Shown here one piece after another: positions 1 to 9,570 of a DNA stretch of 64,000 bases. The notes under the pieces are model-generated. The model did no database searches. It was given only the letters and a program-made list of their open reading frames with translations, and had not been told where the DNA came from. Numbering within the stretch: position 1 is the stretch's first letter; the number at the start of each line of letters is the position of its first letter. Source of the DNA: Planctomycetales bacterium. GTDB lineage: Bacteria; Planctomycetota; SZUA-567. A program made the translations under genes and the position numbers. Location: contig BNUQ01000008.1 in NCBI GenBank assembly GCA_025997475.1, positions 7,870 to 71,869 of the forward strand, read 5' to 3'.

Positions 1-1098
1 ATCCATCGTGATGTTGTCCCCGGGCATCACCATCTCAACCCCCTCCGGCAACACCGCCTTGCCCGTCACGTCCGTCGTGCGGAAATAAAACTGCGGACGA
101 TAACCGTTGAAAAACGGCGTGTGCCGTCCACCTTCCTCCGCCGTCAACACATACACCTCTCCCTTAAACTTCTTATGCGGCAATATCGACTTCGGCGCCG
201 CCAACACCATACCCCGCATCACATCCTTCTTCTCCACCCCGCGCAACAACACCCCCACGTTGTCCCCCGGAACCCCCTCGTCCAACGTCTTTTGGAACAT
301 CTCCACGCCCGTGCACACCGTGTCCTTCGTCGGCGCCAAACCGACGATTTCCACCTTGTCCTGCACCTTGATTTTACCGCGCTCAATCCGTCCCGTTACC
401 ACCGTCCCGCGACCCTTAATGCTGAACACGTCCTCTATCGGCATCAAAAACGGCTTGTCAACTTCGCGTTGCGGGATGTCAAAATACTCGTCCATCGTGT
501 CCAAAAGTTTTTTGATGCCGCTCGCCTCGTCCTGCGGATTAGCCAACGCCTTCGTCGCCGAACCCCGAATTATCGGCGTCACGTCCCCCGGAAAACCGTA
601 TTTCGTCAGCAACTCGCGAATCTCCATCTCCACCAATTCCACCAGTTCCTCTTCGCCTTCCATCAAATCGCACTTATTCAAGAACACAATGATTTTCGGC
701 ACGTTCACCTGCCGCGCCAACAACACGTGCTCCTTCGTCTGCGGCATCGGTCCGCTCGGCGCCTCCACAACGAGAATCGCCCCGTCCATCTGCGCCGCGC
801 CGGTAATCATATTCTTCACATAGTCCGCGTGCCCCGGACAGTCCACGTGCGCGTAGTGCCGCTTCGCCGACTCGTATTCAACGTGGCTCGTCGCAATCGT
901 CAAAATCTTCGTCGCGTCCCGACGCCCCTGACTCTCCGACGCCTTCGCCACCTCGTCATACTCCACCCGCTTCCCGCCATACAACGCCGCCGACACCGCC
1001 GTTATCGCCGCCGTCGTCGTCGTCTTACCATGGTCAACGTGACCTATCGTCCCCACATTGATATGCGGCTTCTTCCGCACAAACGTCTCCTTAGCCAT
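1..1098 (-). CDS. tuf: Elongation factor Tu, C-terminal end cut off by the window edge
   Basis: EF-Tu is the cytoplasmic GTPase that delivers aminoacyl-tRNA to the ribosomal A site. The gene reads leftward from the ATG at 1098, which follows AAAAGGAG at 1107-1114. The 366 codons present cover the G domain, domain II and most of domain III; roughly 30 C-terminal residues lie beyond base 1. GTPase motifs are intact: GHVDHGKT from residue 19, DCPGH near 82 and NKCD near 137. The protein shows no unusual insertion. No fusA, secE or tRNA gene is visible in the 360 bp upstream, so tuf appears to start its own transcript. Identification is essentially certain; only the C terminus is unseen. Confidence 0.98.
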   Translation of the reverse strand, partial: MAKETFVRKKPHINVGTIGHVDHGKTTTTAAITAVSAALYGGKRVEYDEVAKASESQGRRDATKILTIATSHVEYESAKRHYAHVDCPGHADYVKNMITGAAQMDGAILVVEAPSGPMPQTKEHVLLARQVNVPKIIVFLNKCDLMEGEEELVELVEMEIRELLTKYGFPGDVTPIIRGSATKALANPQDEASGIKKLLDTMDEYFDIPQREVDKPFLMPIEDVFSIKGRGTVVTGRIERGKIKVQDKVEIVGLAPTKDTVCTGVEMFQKTLDEGVPGDNVGVLLRGVEKKDVMRGMVLAAPKSILPHKKFKGEVYVLTAEEGGRHTPFFNGYRPQFYFRTTDVTGKAVLPEGVEMVMPGDNITMD

Positions 1099-1459
1099 AG
1101 CCAATTCTCCTTTTGTTAAACGGGTCAAAAAAGAACCAAAACCGACCGCGACGAATGACGCCGCGGCAATCTTCGGGAAAATTATTTTGTTAGACCGTGC
1201 AGAACCGCCACACTTAGCGGAGCGTCCATATCACTTAACCGATAAACGACGCTCATAAGCAACCGCTTTTCGCGCCGCGAAATCCGCGCGGCGAAGCAGA
1301 AGAATTTCGTCGCCCGAGCGGGCTACGCCTACTTCTGCCGAATGAAGAGGCGGAGTGTATCCATCCGCCAACGACTAGCAAGAGAAAACAACCTCCCCGT
1401 CGGAGGAGGTTGTCTGAATTTTATTTTTCGGTTCGGCGGCGCGAGGGGCGGGCGCCGTT
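1099..1459. other. Intergenic leader of tuf and 3' flank of the lipoprotein gene
   Basis: No convincing gene. It holds the tuf ribosome-binding site and, at 1384-1413, a hairpin that fits a terminator for the leftward lipoprotein gene. The short reading frames across it have no recognisable family and no good start signal. A tuf promoter must lie here but I cannot place it with confidence. Confidence 0.5.
1384..1413 (-). terminator. Rho-independent terminator after the lipoprotein gene
   Basis: Inverted repeat ACAACCTCC/GGAGGTTGT (1388-1396 and 1405-1413) with an 8-nt loop. Read on the minus strand it is followed by TTTTCTCTT. It lies about 45 bp downstream of the lipoprotein stop codon and in the correct orientation. 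Confidence 0.65.
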
Positions 1460-2782
1460 TTATTTGGGCAAGCGCGCCAATTTGGCGAGCGGCGTGTCGG
1501 CGTCGATGCCGCCGCGGGCGTAGCGCGGGTGCAGTTTGGCTTTGGCGTTGGTCGCATAGACCTCCGTAACCACCAGGATATTATTGGCGTCGGCTTGATA
1601 GATTGCCCCTTCGACCATGTCGTCGCCGACGCGGCGGCTGATGATGTAGGTCGCCTCTTTGCCGTCGCCGTCGCACAAAATCACCCGCGCGTCAACCTGC
1701 TTTTTCACGGCGGCGGACATTTCCCACGCGTTGTCGAGTTCCGGTTCTTCAATGCCGGTTTTCCACGTCGATTCGCGCGGCGCTTCACGTAGTTGCGCGG
1801 GCGGCGGCACGGCGTTGATGGCCCATTCGTCAGACCGCGTATTTTTACGCCCGTTATCCGCACGTCCGCTATCCGCCGCCGAATTTTCCGGCGGTAAAAT
1901 TATCGCCGCCGACCGCTTCGCCGTCAGCCCGCTCTCAACCTCGTTCTCGCTAAAGTTTTGCCATCGGTCATTGCCCGCCGGCGCGGCGGATGCCGGCAAA
2001 TCGCTTGCCGCGCTCGTCGACGGCGCGACGGACGGGCGCAACAGCGACGGACGCGAAAAATTATTCCAGACCTCGTCGCCGGTCGGCGGCGTTTTTTTGA
2101 GCGGCGGCGTGTCGCCGCGCGGACGAATCGACGGTAACGCGATATTATCCCACGGGTCGCCGCCCTTCGCTTCTTTTTTGACCACCGGCTCCGGCAACGG
2201 AATTTCCGGTTCGGTCTCCGCCGCGGGTTTGCCCCATTCTCCCAAGCCGTCCGCCGGTTTTGTCCAATCGTCATTGTTGGCGAAATTGGCGGATTTTTTC
2301 GCGCGCGGCGCGCGCGGCACGGCAACTTCGTTTGCGGGATAGAGCGAGTCGCCGCCCTGATACGCCAACAACGCGCCGGCGGGCAAGTCGTCGCCGTCGT
2401 CGAGATTTTCACCAATCATCCGCATCACGCGCTGAACTTTTTTGATGCGCTGTTCGGTGAGTTGCAACGAACTTTCCAACTCGTCGTTGCGCCGCGCCAA
2501 TTCCTCGGCGGAGCCGCGCGTTTTCGCCAGTTCCTGCCGTTGTTTGAGCGCCGTTTCGCGCAACGCCCGCAACTGCTGTTCTAACGGCGTGGCGAGGTCG
2601 TTGTCGGCGGCGGCGGCTTGGGCGAGCAAGTCGCGGCGCGGTCCTTTTTTCAGCGTGTCCGGCACGTCGTCGGTCAGCGCCGCGTCAAAAGGATTCGTGT
2701 TCGACTCGGCTTGCCAACACCCCACGGCGAACAGAGGGAATCCCGCCGCCAACAGCGCGCCGCTCCAACGAAGAATTTTCAT
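1460..2782 (-). CDS. Putative outer-envelope lipoprotein with coiled coil and Trp-motif repeats
   Basis: I do not recognise a named family. The N terminus is a lipoprotein signal: basic MKILRW, a hydrophobic stretch and the lipobox FAVGC with Cys22 as the probable acylated residue. Residues about 60-120 are Glu/Arg/Leu-rich and look like a coiled coil. Residues about 165-345 form a Pro/Asp/Ala-rich, probably disordered region containing six short Trp motifs (NDDWTKP, GDPWDNI, DEVWNNF, NDRWQNF, SDEWAIN, DNAWEMS). The last 85 residues look globular (VILCDGDGKEATYIISRR onward) and end in KLARLPK. The gene lies alone between the valS terminator and its own terminator. Lgt, which would modify it, is encoded at 20.6 kb. 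Coding status is strong, function unknown. Confidence 0.85.
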   Translation of the reverse strand: MKILRWSGALLAAGFPLFAVGCWQAESNTNPFDAALTDDVPDTLKKGPRRDLLAQAAAADNDLATPLEQQLRALRETALKQRQELAKTRGSAEELARRNDELESSLQLTEQRIKKVQRVMRMIGENLDDGDDLPAGALLAYQGGDSLYPANEVAVPRAPRAKKSANFANNDDWTKPADGLGEWGKPAAETEPEIPLPEPVVKKEAKGGDPWDNIALPSIRPRGDTPPLKKTPPTGDEVWNNFSRPSLLRPSVAPSTSAASDLPASAAPAGNDRWQNFSENEVESGLTAKRSAAIILPPENSAADSGRADNGRKNTRSDEWAINAVPPPAQLREAPRESTWKTGIEEPELDNAWEMSAAVKKQVDARVILCDGDGKEATYIISRRVGDDMVEGAIYQADANNILVVTEVYATNAKAKLHPRYARGGIDADTPLAKLARLPK

Positions 2783-2973
2783 CCTGCCCTCTCAATGGTT
2801 ATCCGCGAATAGACGTTTTAGACAATCGGGATTTTTATCGGACATTGAGCGGCGCGAACTTAAACGGATTGACGCGGAAGAAGCGCGAATGACGGAGTTT
2901 TTTTTGGTAAAAAAATAAGCATTTAAAGTTTTTAAGGTTTTTAAGATTTTTTAAAAACTCAAACGCTTAATTA

Positions 2974-3014
2974 AAAAACCGGTCGGGCGCGAATTTTCGC
3001 CCCGACCGGTTTTT
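2974..3014 (-). terminator. Terminator downstream of valS
   Basis: Perfect 14-bp inverted repeat AAAAACCGGTCGGG/CCCGACCGGTTTTT (2974-2987 and 3001-3014). The stem ends in A/T runs on both sides, so it could act in either direction. It lies downstream of the leftward valS, beyond the MITE-like element, and upstream of the lipoprotein gene. Between it and the lipoprotein start (2783-2973) I see only AT-rich TTTTTAAGG-type repeats. Confidence 0.8.
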
Positions 3015-3047
3015 GCCGCCCCTGCCGTTTTTGTCGTCCGTTTTTAT

Positions 3048-3210
3048 TAGACCTGTTCGATAACCGAGAGCGAGCAGATTTTCGGGTATAATTTTTCGTT
3101 CCGCAAGGAAAAATGACGAAGCAATACCGAGAGTATTGCGAGGAATTTTGACGCGGCGAAACGGAAAATTAGCCGAAAAGATGCCGCGAATTGGTTGTCG
3201 AACAGGTCTA
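3048..3210. mobile_element. MITE-like 163-bp element, copy 1, overlapping the valS stop codon
   Basis: The ends are an 18-bp terminal inverted repeat, TAGACCTGTTCGATAACC at 3048-3065 and its near-perfect complement at 3193-3210. The same 163-bp unit recurs in opposite orientation at 19528-19690. Internal sequence is itself a long imperfect palindrome around a GCAATACCGAGAGTATTGC-like centre. There is no coding capacity. Terminal TA would fit the TA target duplication of IS630/mariner-type elements (inference). The outermost CTA, read on the minus strand, is the TAG stop of valS. Confidence 0.85.
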
Positions 3211-5955
3211 TTGCAAACCGTCGCGCCAGGCCTGCAGGTTTTTTACTTGTTGTTCGAGGTCGGCGGCGCGTTCTTTTTCGTTCGCGACAATCGCCGGCGG
3301 CGCGTTTTTCAGAAACTCAAAATTATGGAGTTTCTGATTCAGCGAATAAAGCGCTTTCTTCTTTTTTTCCAATTCTTTCTCCGCGCGTTGGCGCTCCGTT
3401 TCCACGTCCAACAAGCCCGCGAGCGGCACGAAAATTTGCGCGCCGGCTAAAACCTCCGTCGCCGCCACTTTCGGTTTTAACAAATCCACGCCGACGAAAA
3501 TTTTCCCGACGTTGGCGCGCGCCTGAATGATGGTGAGAAAATTCGCCATCCGGTCCACTAATTTTGCGTTACCCTCGGCGGCGGAGATATGCAACTCAAC
3601 CGGCTTGTCGTCCGGCGCCCGATATTTGGCGCGAATGTTGCGCACCGCCCGCACCAAGTCCTGCACCTCCGTTATCGAAATCTCCAACTCCTCGTCCCGC
3701 CATTCCGCGACCGGTTGCGTCCATTTTTCTTTCATCAAAAATTCGCCCGCCGGCAACGAATCCGTCAATCCGCGGCTTGGCGCGAGTTCGCGCAACCGCG
3801 ACCAGACCTCTTCGGTGAAAAACGGCGTTATCGGATGCAACAAGCGTAAAATCCGGTCTAACGTGTAGAGCAACACCCGCGCCGAATTCGTCGACTCCGG
3901 CGTCGCTTCGCGAAACGCCGGTTTGACCATTTCCACATACCAGTCGCAGAAATCGCGCCAAATAAAATCGTATAACACCGTCGAGAATTCGCTGAACGCC
4001 AAGCGGTCGAACGCCGCGTTGGCTTGTTCGACGACCGCCTGCAACCGCGATAAAATCCAGCGGTCGGCGAAGCCGCATTGACGAACCTCGACCGGCGCGG
4101 TCGTCAGCGTTTTGCCGGACAGCGACAGCATCACGAAACGCGACACGTTCCAGACCTTGTTGACGAAATTCCGCGCGTGGTCGAATTTCGTCGGTTGCAG
4201 TTTGATGTCCTGTCCCTCGGTCGTCAGCGCGCACAGGGTATAGCGGACGACGTCGGCGCCATACGCCGGAAAAGTTACTTCTTTGCCGAAGCGCGTTTGC
4301 GTCCCGCCGTCAATCATCACGAGCGGGTCGATGCCGTTGCCTTTGGACTTCGACATTTTCGCGCCGTTCTCGTCCAAAATCGAGCCGTGAATATAGACGC
4401 TTTTGAACGGGACCTCTTTCATAAATTGCAGTCCCAGCATGACCATTCGCGCCACCCAAAAATAAATGATGCCGCGGTCGGTAACGAGCGTGTCGGTCGG
4501 ATAATAATAACGTAAATCCTCGGTGTCGTCGGGCCAGCCCAGCGTCGAAAAGGGCCACAGCGCGGAACTGAACCACGTGTCCAACACGTCGGTTTCCTGC
4601 CGCAATTCCGCCGCCCCGCATTTGGCGCACTCCGCCGGCGCGGTCTCCGCGACGTGCGTCTCGCCGCATTTTTCGCAATACCACACCGGCAAGCGGTGTC
4701 CCCACCAAATCTGGCGCGAGATGCACCAGTCGCGGACTTCGGTCAGCCAGTTCAGATAGACCTTTTCCCACCGCGCCGGATAAAATTTCACCTCGCCGGC
4801 TTGACTCGCGGCAATCGCCTTTTCCGCCAGCGGTTTCATACTGACAAACCATTGCTCCGACAAATACGGTTCAATCGCCGTGCCGCACCGATAGCAATGC
4901 CCGACGCTGTGCGTCAGGTCTTCGGTTTGGTCGAGCAAATGTTTTTCGTCGAGTTCGGCGACGATTTTCTCGCGACAGCGGAAGCGGTCGAGACCGCGGA
5001 ATTTGCCGGCTTTGTCGGTCATTAAGCCATCTTCGCCGATGACCACGATTTGTTCGAGTTGGTGGCGCAAGCCGCATTCGTAGTCGGTGAGGTCGTGCGC
5101 CGGCGTAACTTTGACGCAACCGGAGCCGAATTTCATCTCGACGAAAGCGTCGCCGATAACCGGAATTTCGCGACCGGTCAGCGGCAGAATAACGGTTTGT
5201 CCGATGAGGTCTTGATAACGCTCGTCGGCGGGATTGACCGCGACGGCGGTGTCGCCGAGCATCGTTTCGGGGCGCGTGGTCGCGACGACGAGATATTGGC
5301 GGTCGGCGCGTTTCGGATTCTTGACCGGATAGCGCAAATACCACAAATGTCCGGCTTCTTCGATTTTATCGACTTCGTCGTCGGCGAGCGCGGTGCGGTC
5401 TTTCGGGCACCAGTTGATAAGTTTGCGCCCGCGATAAATCAGCCCGTCGCGATACAGTTGCACGAACGCGACGCGCACGGCGCGCGCCAGCCCGTCGTCC
5501 ATCGTAAAACGCTCGCGCCGCCAGTCGCAGGAGGAGCCGAGTTTTTTCAGTTGGTTGATGATGGTCGAGCCGTATTGCTCTTTCCATTGCCAGACCTTTT
5601 CGATGAATTTTTCGCGCCCAATGTCCTCGCGATGAAAACCGTCCTGCCGCAGTTGGCGTTCGACGACGTTTTGCGTGGCGATGCCGGCGTGGTCGGTGCC
5701 GGGTTGCCAGAGCGCGTTTTTGCCGCGCATCCGCTCGACGCGAATGAGAATGTCTTGGAGCGTGTTGTTGAGCGCGTGCCCCATATGGAGTTTGCCGGTA
5801 ACGTTGGGCGGCGGAATGACGACGGTGTAGGGCAAACGATTTTTATCCACGTCCGAGTTGAAACCGCCCGCGGCTTCCCAGCGGGCATACCACTTCGCCT
5901 CGGCGTCCGCCGCCGAATAATGTTTCGGTAAATCAGTCGGTTGGTCGTCTGACAT
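3208..5955 (-). CDS. valS: Valyl-tRNA synthetase
   Basis: This class I aminoacyl-tRNA synthetase charges tRNA-Val and edits mischarged threonine. At 915 residues it has normal bacterial length. The HIGH-type motif appears as KLHMGHAL near residue 55 and the KMSKS loop as GAKMSKSKGNG near 540. The connective editing domain lies between them. Zinc-ribbon-like pairs are present (CYRCG near 354, CEKCG and CAKCG near 424-440), as in many bacterial ValRS. The C terminus is the usual Lys/Glu coiled coil ending in NLQAWRDGLQ. The gene follows rho by 34 bp on the same strand, suggesting co-transcription. Its TAG stop is the first triplet of a MITE-like element, so the original stop may have been further downstream. 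Confidence 0.98.
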   Translation of the reverse strand: MSDDQPTDLPKHYSAADAEAKWYARWEAAGGFNSDVDKNRLPYTVVIPPPNVTGKLHMGHALNNTLQDILIRVERMRGKNALWQPGTDHAGIATQNVVERQLRQDGFHREDIGREKFIEKVWQWKEQYGSTIINQLKKLGSSCDWRRERFTMDDGLARAVRVAFVQLYRDGLIYRGRKLINWCPKDRTALADDEVDKIEEAGHLWYLRYPVKNPKRADRQYLVVATTRPETMLGDTAVAVNPADERYQDLIGQTVILPLTGREIPVIGDAFVEMKFGSGCVKVTPAHDLTDYECGLRHQLEQIVVIGEDGLMTDKAGKFRGLDRFRCREKIVAELDEKHLLDQTEDLTHSVGHCYRCGTAIEPYLSEQWFVSMKPLAEKAIAASQAGEVKFYPARWEKVYLNWLTEVRDWCISRQIWWGHRLPVWYCEKCGETHVAETAPAECAKCGAAELRQETDVLDTWFSSALWPFSTLGWPDDTEDLRYYYPTDTLVTDRGIIYFWVARMVMLGLQFMKEVPFKSVYIHGSILDENGAKMSKSKGNGIDPLVMIDGGTQTRFGKEVTFPAYGADVVRYTLCALTTEGQDIKLQPTKFDHARNFVNKVWNVSRFVMLSLSGKTLTTAPVEVRQCGFADRWILSRLQAVVEQANAAFDRLAFSEFSTVLYDFIWRDFCDWYVEMVKPAFREATPESTNSARVLLYTLDRILRLLHPITPFFTEEVWSRLRELAPSRGLTDSLPAGEFLMKEKWTQPVAEWRDEELEISITEVQDLVRAVRNIRAKYRAPDDKPVELHISAAEGNAKLVDRMANFLTIIQARANVGKIFVGVDLLKPKVAATEVLAGAQIFVPLAGLLDVETERQRAEKELEKKKKALYSLNQKLHNFEFLKNAPPAIVANEKERAADLEQQVKNLQAWRDGLQ

Positions 5956-5989
5956 AGTTTTACTCCGATATTTTGAACGAATCGGCGCT

Positions 5990-7597
5990 TCACTTCGTCG
6001 CGCTCGGATTGATGGTCATTAAGAATTCGGCGTTGGTTTTGAATTTTTTCATTTTGTCGTGGAGAAATTCCATCGCGTCCACCGGATTCATATCGTTCAG
6101 ATATTTCCGCACCTGCCAAATCCGCGCCAGTTCGTCGGCGTTCACGATTAAATCCTCTTTGCGCGTCCCCGACAAATTCACGTCAATCGCCGGATACAAT
6201 CGCCGGTTCACCAGCCGCCGGTCCAGCGCCACTTCCGCGTTGCCCGTGCCTTTGAATTCCTCGAAAATCACTTCGTCCATTCGGCTACCGGTGTCAATCA
6301 GCGCCGTGCCGATAATCGTCAGCGACCCGCCGCCTTCGATGTTCCGCGCCGCGCCGAAAAACCGCTTCGGGCGTTGCAACGCCTGTGCGTCCACGCCGCC
6401 CGATAAAATCCGCCCCGAATGCGGCGCCTCGGTGTTATACGCCCGCCCCAAGCGCGTAATCGAGTCGAGCAAAATCACCACGTTGCGCCCGTATTCCACC
6501 ATTCGCTTGGCTTTTTCAATCACCATTTGGCTGACCTGAATATGCCGGTCCGCCGGCTCGTCGAACGTCGAACTGATGACCTCGCCTTTCACCGACCGCT
6601 CCATATCCGTAACTTCTTCCGGGCGCTCGTCGATAAGCAGAACGATTAAATTCGTCTCCGGCGAATTTTTGGTAATCGCGTTGGCAATCGTCTGCATCAA
6701 CACCGTCTTGCCGGTGCGCGGCGGCGCGACGATGAGCGCCCGTTGCCCCTTGCCTAACGGCATCACCATATCCAGCACCCGCCCCGAAAATTCCAGCGGC
6801 TCGGTTTCCATCAACAGGCGCTCGTTCGGGAAAATCGGCGTCAAGTCCGAGAACGCAATCGTTGACTTCCAAATTTCCGGGTCTTCGTTGTTGATGGTTT
6901 CGACGCGCAACAACGCGAAATAATTTTCGCCGTCTTTCGGCGGGCGAATCTGCCCGGAAATGGTCAAACCGGTGTGCATTCCGAAGCGGCGGATTTGACT
7001 GGGCGAGATGTAAATGTCTTCGGAACACGGCAAATAACTGTATTTCGGACTGCGCAAAAAGCCGTAGCCGTCCGGCAAAATTTCGAGCACGCCCTCGTCG
7101 AACACTATTCCCTGTTGCGTAACCCGACTGCGGATGATGGTGCGGATTAAGTCCTGTTTGACCAAGCCCGCCGTGTCGCCGAGGTTTTCGGTGCGGGCGA
7201 TGTCGCGCAATTCGGCGACCGACATATTTTTCAGCGCCGCGATGTGCAGTTCGCCGTGCTTGATTTGCTCATAGACCTCGTTTTGCGTTTTTTCGCGCGA
7301 GGCGGCTTGGTCGGGCGACAGTCCGGCGATAATCCGCTCGTGCGACGCCTGCGCCTCGGCGTCCGTCATTTGCCGTCCGTCCTCTTCGCGCATCGCCGCG
7401 GAGCCGACCGTCGGTTGCGGGCGGCGGTCGTAAATTTCCTCGTCCTCGTCCGCCGGCAAGCCCGCCGGCAAACCGGCGCGGCGACGACCGTTGGGTTGGC
7501 GGCGCGGGTCGTTACGGTTGTTGTTGTTGCGGTCGTTGCGGTAGTGGTTGCGGTTGTTGCCGTTGCGGTTGTTGTCATTAGGACGATAGCCGGGCAT
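5990..7597 (-). CDS. rho: Transcription termination factor Rho with Asn/Arg-rich N terminus
   Basis: Rho is the hexameric RNA helicase that terminates untranslated transcripts. The start at 7597 follows GAAAGGAAC. The 535 residues exceed the roughly 420 of E. coli Rho because of an N-terminal extension: residues 1-45 are almost entirely Asn, Arg, Gly and Pro, followed by an acidic DEDEEIYD stretch. The Rho N-domain follows ([15 protein letters not shown] near 125), then the RNA-binding fold ([16 protein letters not shown]). The ATPase has Walker A APPRTGKT, Walker B-like [17 protein letters not shown], and the Q/R-loop region [20 protein letters not shown]. The core therefore looks fully functional. 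It is probably first in a rho-valS transcript. Confidence 0.97.
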   Translation of the reverse strand: MPGYRPNDNNRNGNNRNHYRNDRNNNNRNDPRRQPNGRRRAGLPAGLPADEDEEIYDRRPQPTVGSAAMREEDGRQMTDAEAQASHERIIAGLSPDQAASREKTQNEVYEQIKHGELHIAALKNMSVAELRDIARTENLGDTAGLVKQDLIRTIIRSRVTQQGIVFDEGVLEILPDGYGFLRSPKYSYLPCSEDIYISPSQIRRFGMHTGLTISGQIRPPKDGENYFALLRVETINNEDPEIWKSTIAFSDLTPIFPNERLLMETEPLEFSGRVLDMVMPLGKGQRALIVAPPRTGKTVLMQTIANAITKNSPETNLIVLLIDERPEEVTDMERSVKGEVISSTFDEPADRHIQVSQMVIEKAKRMVEYGRNVVILLDSITRLGRAYNTEAPHSGRILSGGVDAQALQRPKRFFGAARNIEGGGSLTIIGTALIDTGSRMDEVIFEEFKGTGNAEVALDRRLVNRRLYPAIDVNLSGTRKEDLIVNADELARIWQVRKYLNDMNPVDAMEFLHDKMKKFKTNAEFLMTINPSATK

Positions 7598-8034
7598 GAA
7601 TGTTCCTTTCGTTGAGAATAGGCGCGGATTTTTGACGTGAAGTTGCCGCTCTAAAACGGCGTGAAAACGGGCGAGACCGGCGGCGCGCCGGTAGAAAAAA
7701 TCGGAAAATTTTGTTTTCCAAAAAACGGGCTACCCTCGCCGGATTACGTTTTGCGGGTTGCCGCCGTGGGACGCCAACGGCAGGATTTCGCTCGCAAGTC
7801 GCAAGATTGAGAAGTCGCAGGAATTTTGGATTTGAAAGGTTACCGGAGAAAAAAGGGCGGCGCGGTTGAAGCGCGGGCAAGCGCGGGGAGCCGCGCAATC
7901 GTCAGCATCGGCGGCGCCCGAACCGCCCGCGCCGACCGATAAATTTCACGGCATCGTAAATCAACGCCGGGACTTCGCAAGGGTAAAGCGGGATTTTTTT
8001 TTGCCGAATTCGCGCGGCGCGCGGTAACTGCCCA
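7598..8034. other. Intergenic region upstream of rho
   Basis: Apart from the rho ribosome-binding site I see no gene, terminator or recognisable repeat here. Reading frames of 90-130 codons exist on the minus strand but are Arg-rich frame artefacts of GC-rich DNA with no family resemblance. It presumably contains the rho promoter and any autoregulatory leader. Confidence 0.45.
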
Positions 8035-8035
8035 C

Positions 8036-8259
8036 TTTTGCTCGCGCTGAATGCGGCGGTCGAAGCGGCGCGCGCGGGCGAAGCGGGCAAGGGTTTTGCG
8101 GCGGTGTCGGAAGAGGTGCGGAACTTGGCGGGGCGCTCGGCGCAGGCGGTGCGGGACACGACGGAACTTATCGAAGGCACGGTGGCGCGGGTGAAACACG
8201 GCTACGACATCGCGACCGAATTGGCGCGGAGTTTCAAGCAAATTGAAGAACGGTCGTAG
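8036..8259 (+). pseudogene. Fragment of a methyl-accepting chemotaxis protein signalling domain
   Basis: About 73 codons encode the hairpin-tip part of the MCP signalling domain ([19 protein letters not shown] through SFKQIEERS, then TAG). Bases 8041-8200 differ from 32544-32703 in the intact MCP gene at only six positions by my count; similarity then drops. No start codon, ribosome-binding site, membrane segment or methylation region precedes it, so it cannot make a receptor. It is best explained as the relic of a second MCP gene or a misplaced duplicate. Confidence 0.85.
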
Positions 8260-8341
8260 CGGGGGACGCTCGATTTAACGTAAATCGAATTGCGCACGCG
8301 GTTATGCCCAGAAAAAGCGCGATGCGGTGAACACGCGCGGG

Positions 8342-9559
8342 CTAAATCGTCCACGCCGGAATCGCCACCGCGTTTTCCGTCAGCGGCAACGGCGACGCGC
8401 GCAAACAAATCACCGCGCCGCAACCGACGGGTTGCGGCAAATTTTTCAATATGCCGAAATGGCGGGCGTCGTCCGGCGTGGGCGTCGCCGTTTTTTTCAC
8501 TTCAAGCGGATACAAGGTGTTGTTCATTTCAAGAATAAAATCGATTTCCCGCTGGTCGGCGTCGCGATAAAAATAAAGATTTGGGTCTTCGCCGTGATGC
8601 CAATAACTTTTCAGAATTTCCCCCAGCACATACGTTTCCAAAATCGCGCCGGTCAAATATCCCGCTTCCAAGGTCTCCGGGCTATTCATGCCGGTGAGAT
8701 ACGCGCATAAGCCGGTGTCCAGAAAATACGCGCGCGGTGTTTTGAGCAGTCGCGTGGTGGGATTGCGATAATACGGCTCGATAATTTTAACGAGACCGGC
8801 GCGGACGAGAGCGCCCAACCACGCGCGCGCGGTGCGTTGGTCGATTTGCGCGTCGCGCCCGATTTCGGCGTAATTCAACATCGCGCCGGTGCGCGCCGCG
8901 ACCGCGCGGACAAAATTATGGAACTTTATTTCGTTGCCGCGCAAGTCCAAAGCGTCCCGCACATCGCGCTCAATATAGGTCTGCCAATACGATTTATAAA
9001 AAGTGCTCCAATTTTCGCCGCGATGCGTGATGAGCCGCGGGAACGAACCTTGCCAAATAATTTTATACAATTCCGTCAATTTTAGCGGCGACGCCTGGTG
9101 TTTAATCAGCGCCGGCGCCGGTAAAAAGGGGCGACCGCCGTAGGGCTTTTTCGTCATCTCGCGATACGACAAACCGAGCAAGTCCAAAATCGCCACGCGC
9201 CCCGCGAGCGTTTCTTGCACGCCTTTCATCAACGAAAATTTTTGCGAGCCGGTCAGCCAAAATAAGCCGTTTTTTTCGGGATGGCTGTCGATGTAAATTT
9301 TGAGGTAGGGGAAAAGTTGCGGCGCGTATTGAATTTCGTCAATAATCACCGGCGGCTCGTAACGCTCAACAAATAAGGCGGGCTGATTTTGCGCCAAGTC
9401 GCGGTCGTCCAAGTGGTCTAACGAGACATAACGCCGTCCCGCCGTCTGCGCCATCTTCAGCAACGTGGACTTGCCGACTTGCCGCATGCCGGTCAGCAAC
9501 AGCGCGGGAAAATTGCGGGAAATCCGCCTAATTAGCGGCGTGAGCGTGCGCTTCAACAT
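8342..9559 (-). CDS. AAA-family ATPase with C-terminal DUF4143 domain
   Basis: This 405-residue protein belongs to the AAA_14/DUF4143 family, accessory ATPases of uncertain role common in bacterial and archaeal genomes. Walker A is GMRQVGKST near residue 24 and Walker B is PVIIDEIQYAP near 90, followed by a sensor-like LTGSQKF. The C-terminal half carries the winged-helix and nuclease-like DUF4143 fold: YIERDVRDALDLRG, LDTGLCAYLTG and the PD-(D/E)XK-like REIDFILEMNNTLYPLEVK. The start at 9559 lies 11 bp from a 34-bp perfect palindrome that may serve as operator. It is a single gene with no partner, flanked by the MCP relic. The family is certain; the cellular function is unknown. Confidence 0.93.
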   Translation of the reverse strand: MLKRTLTPLIRRISRNFPALLLTGMRQVGKSTLLKMAQTAGRRYVSLDHLDDRDLAQNQPALFVERYEPPVIIDEIQYAPQLFPYLKIYIDSHPEKNGLFWLTGSQKFSLMKGVQETLAGRVAILDLLGLSYREMTKKPYGGRPFLPAPALIKHQASPLKLTELYKIIWQGSFPRLITHRGENWSTFYKSYWQTYIERDVRDALDLRGNEIKFHNFVRAVAARTGAMLNYAEIGRDAQIDQRTARAWLGALVRAGLVKIIEPYYRNPTTRLLKTPRAYFLDTGLCAYLTGMNSPETLEAGYLTGAILETYVLGEILKSYWHHGEDPNLYFYRDADQREIDFILEMNNTLYPLEVKKTATPTPDDARHFGILKNLPQPVGCGAVICLRASPLPLTENAVAIPAWTI

Positions 9560-9570
9560 TTTATCTGCCT

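Noticed and set aside
121-1119. 332-codon rightward reading frame over tuf
   Set aside because: It is the antisense frame of EF-Tu, Arg/His-rich and without domains; typical of GC-rich DNA.
5050-5931. 293-codon rightward frame within valS
   Set aside because: Antisense shadow of the valS coding region.
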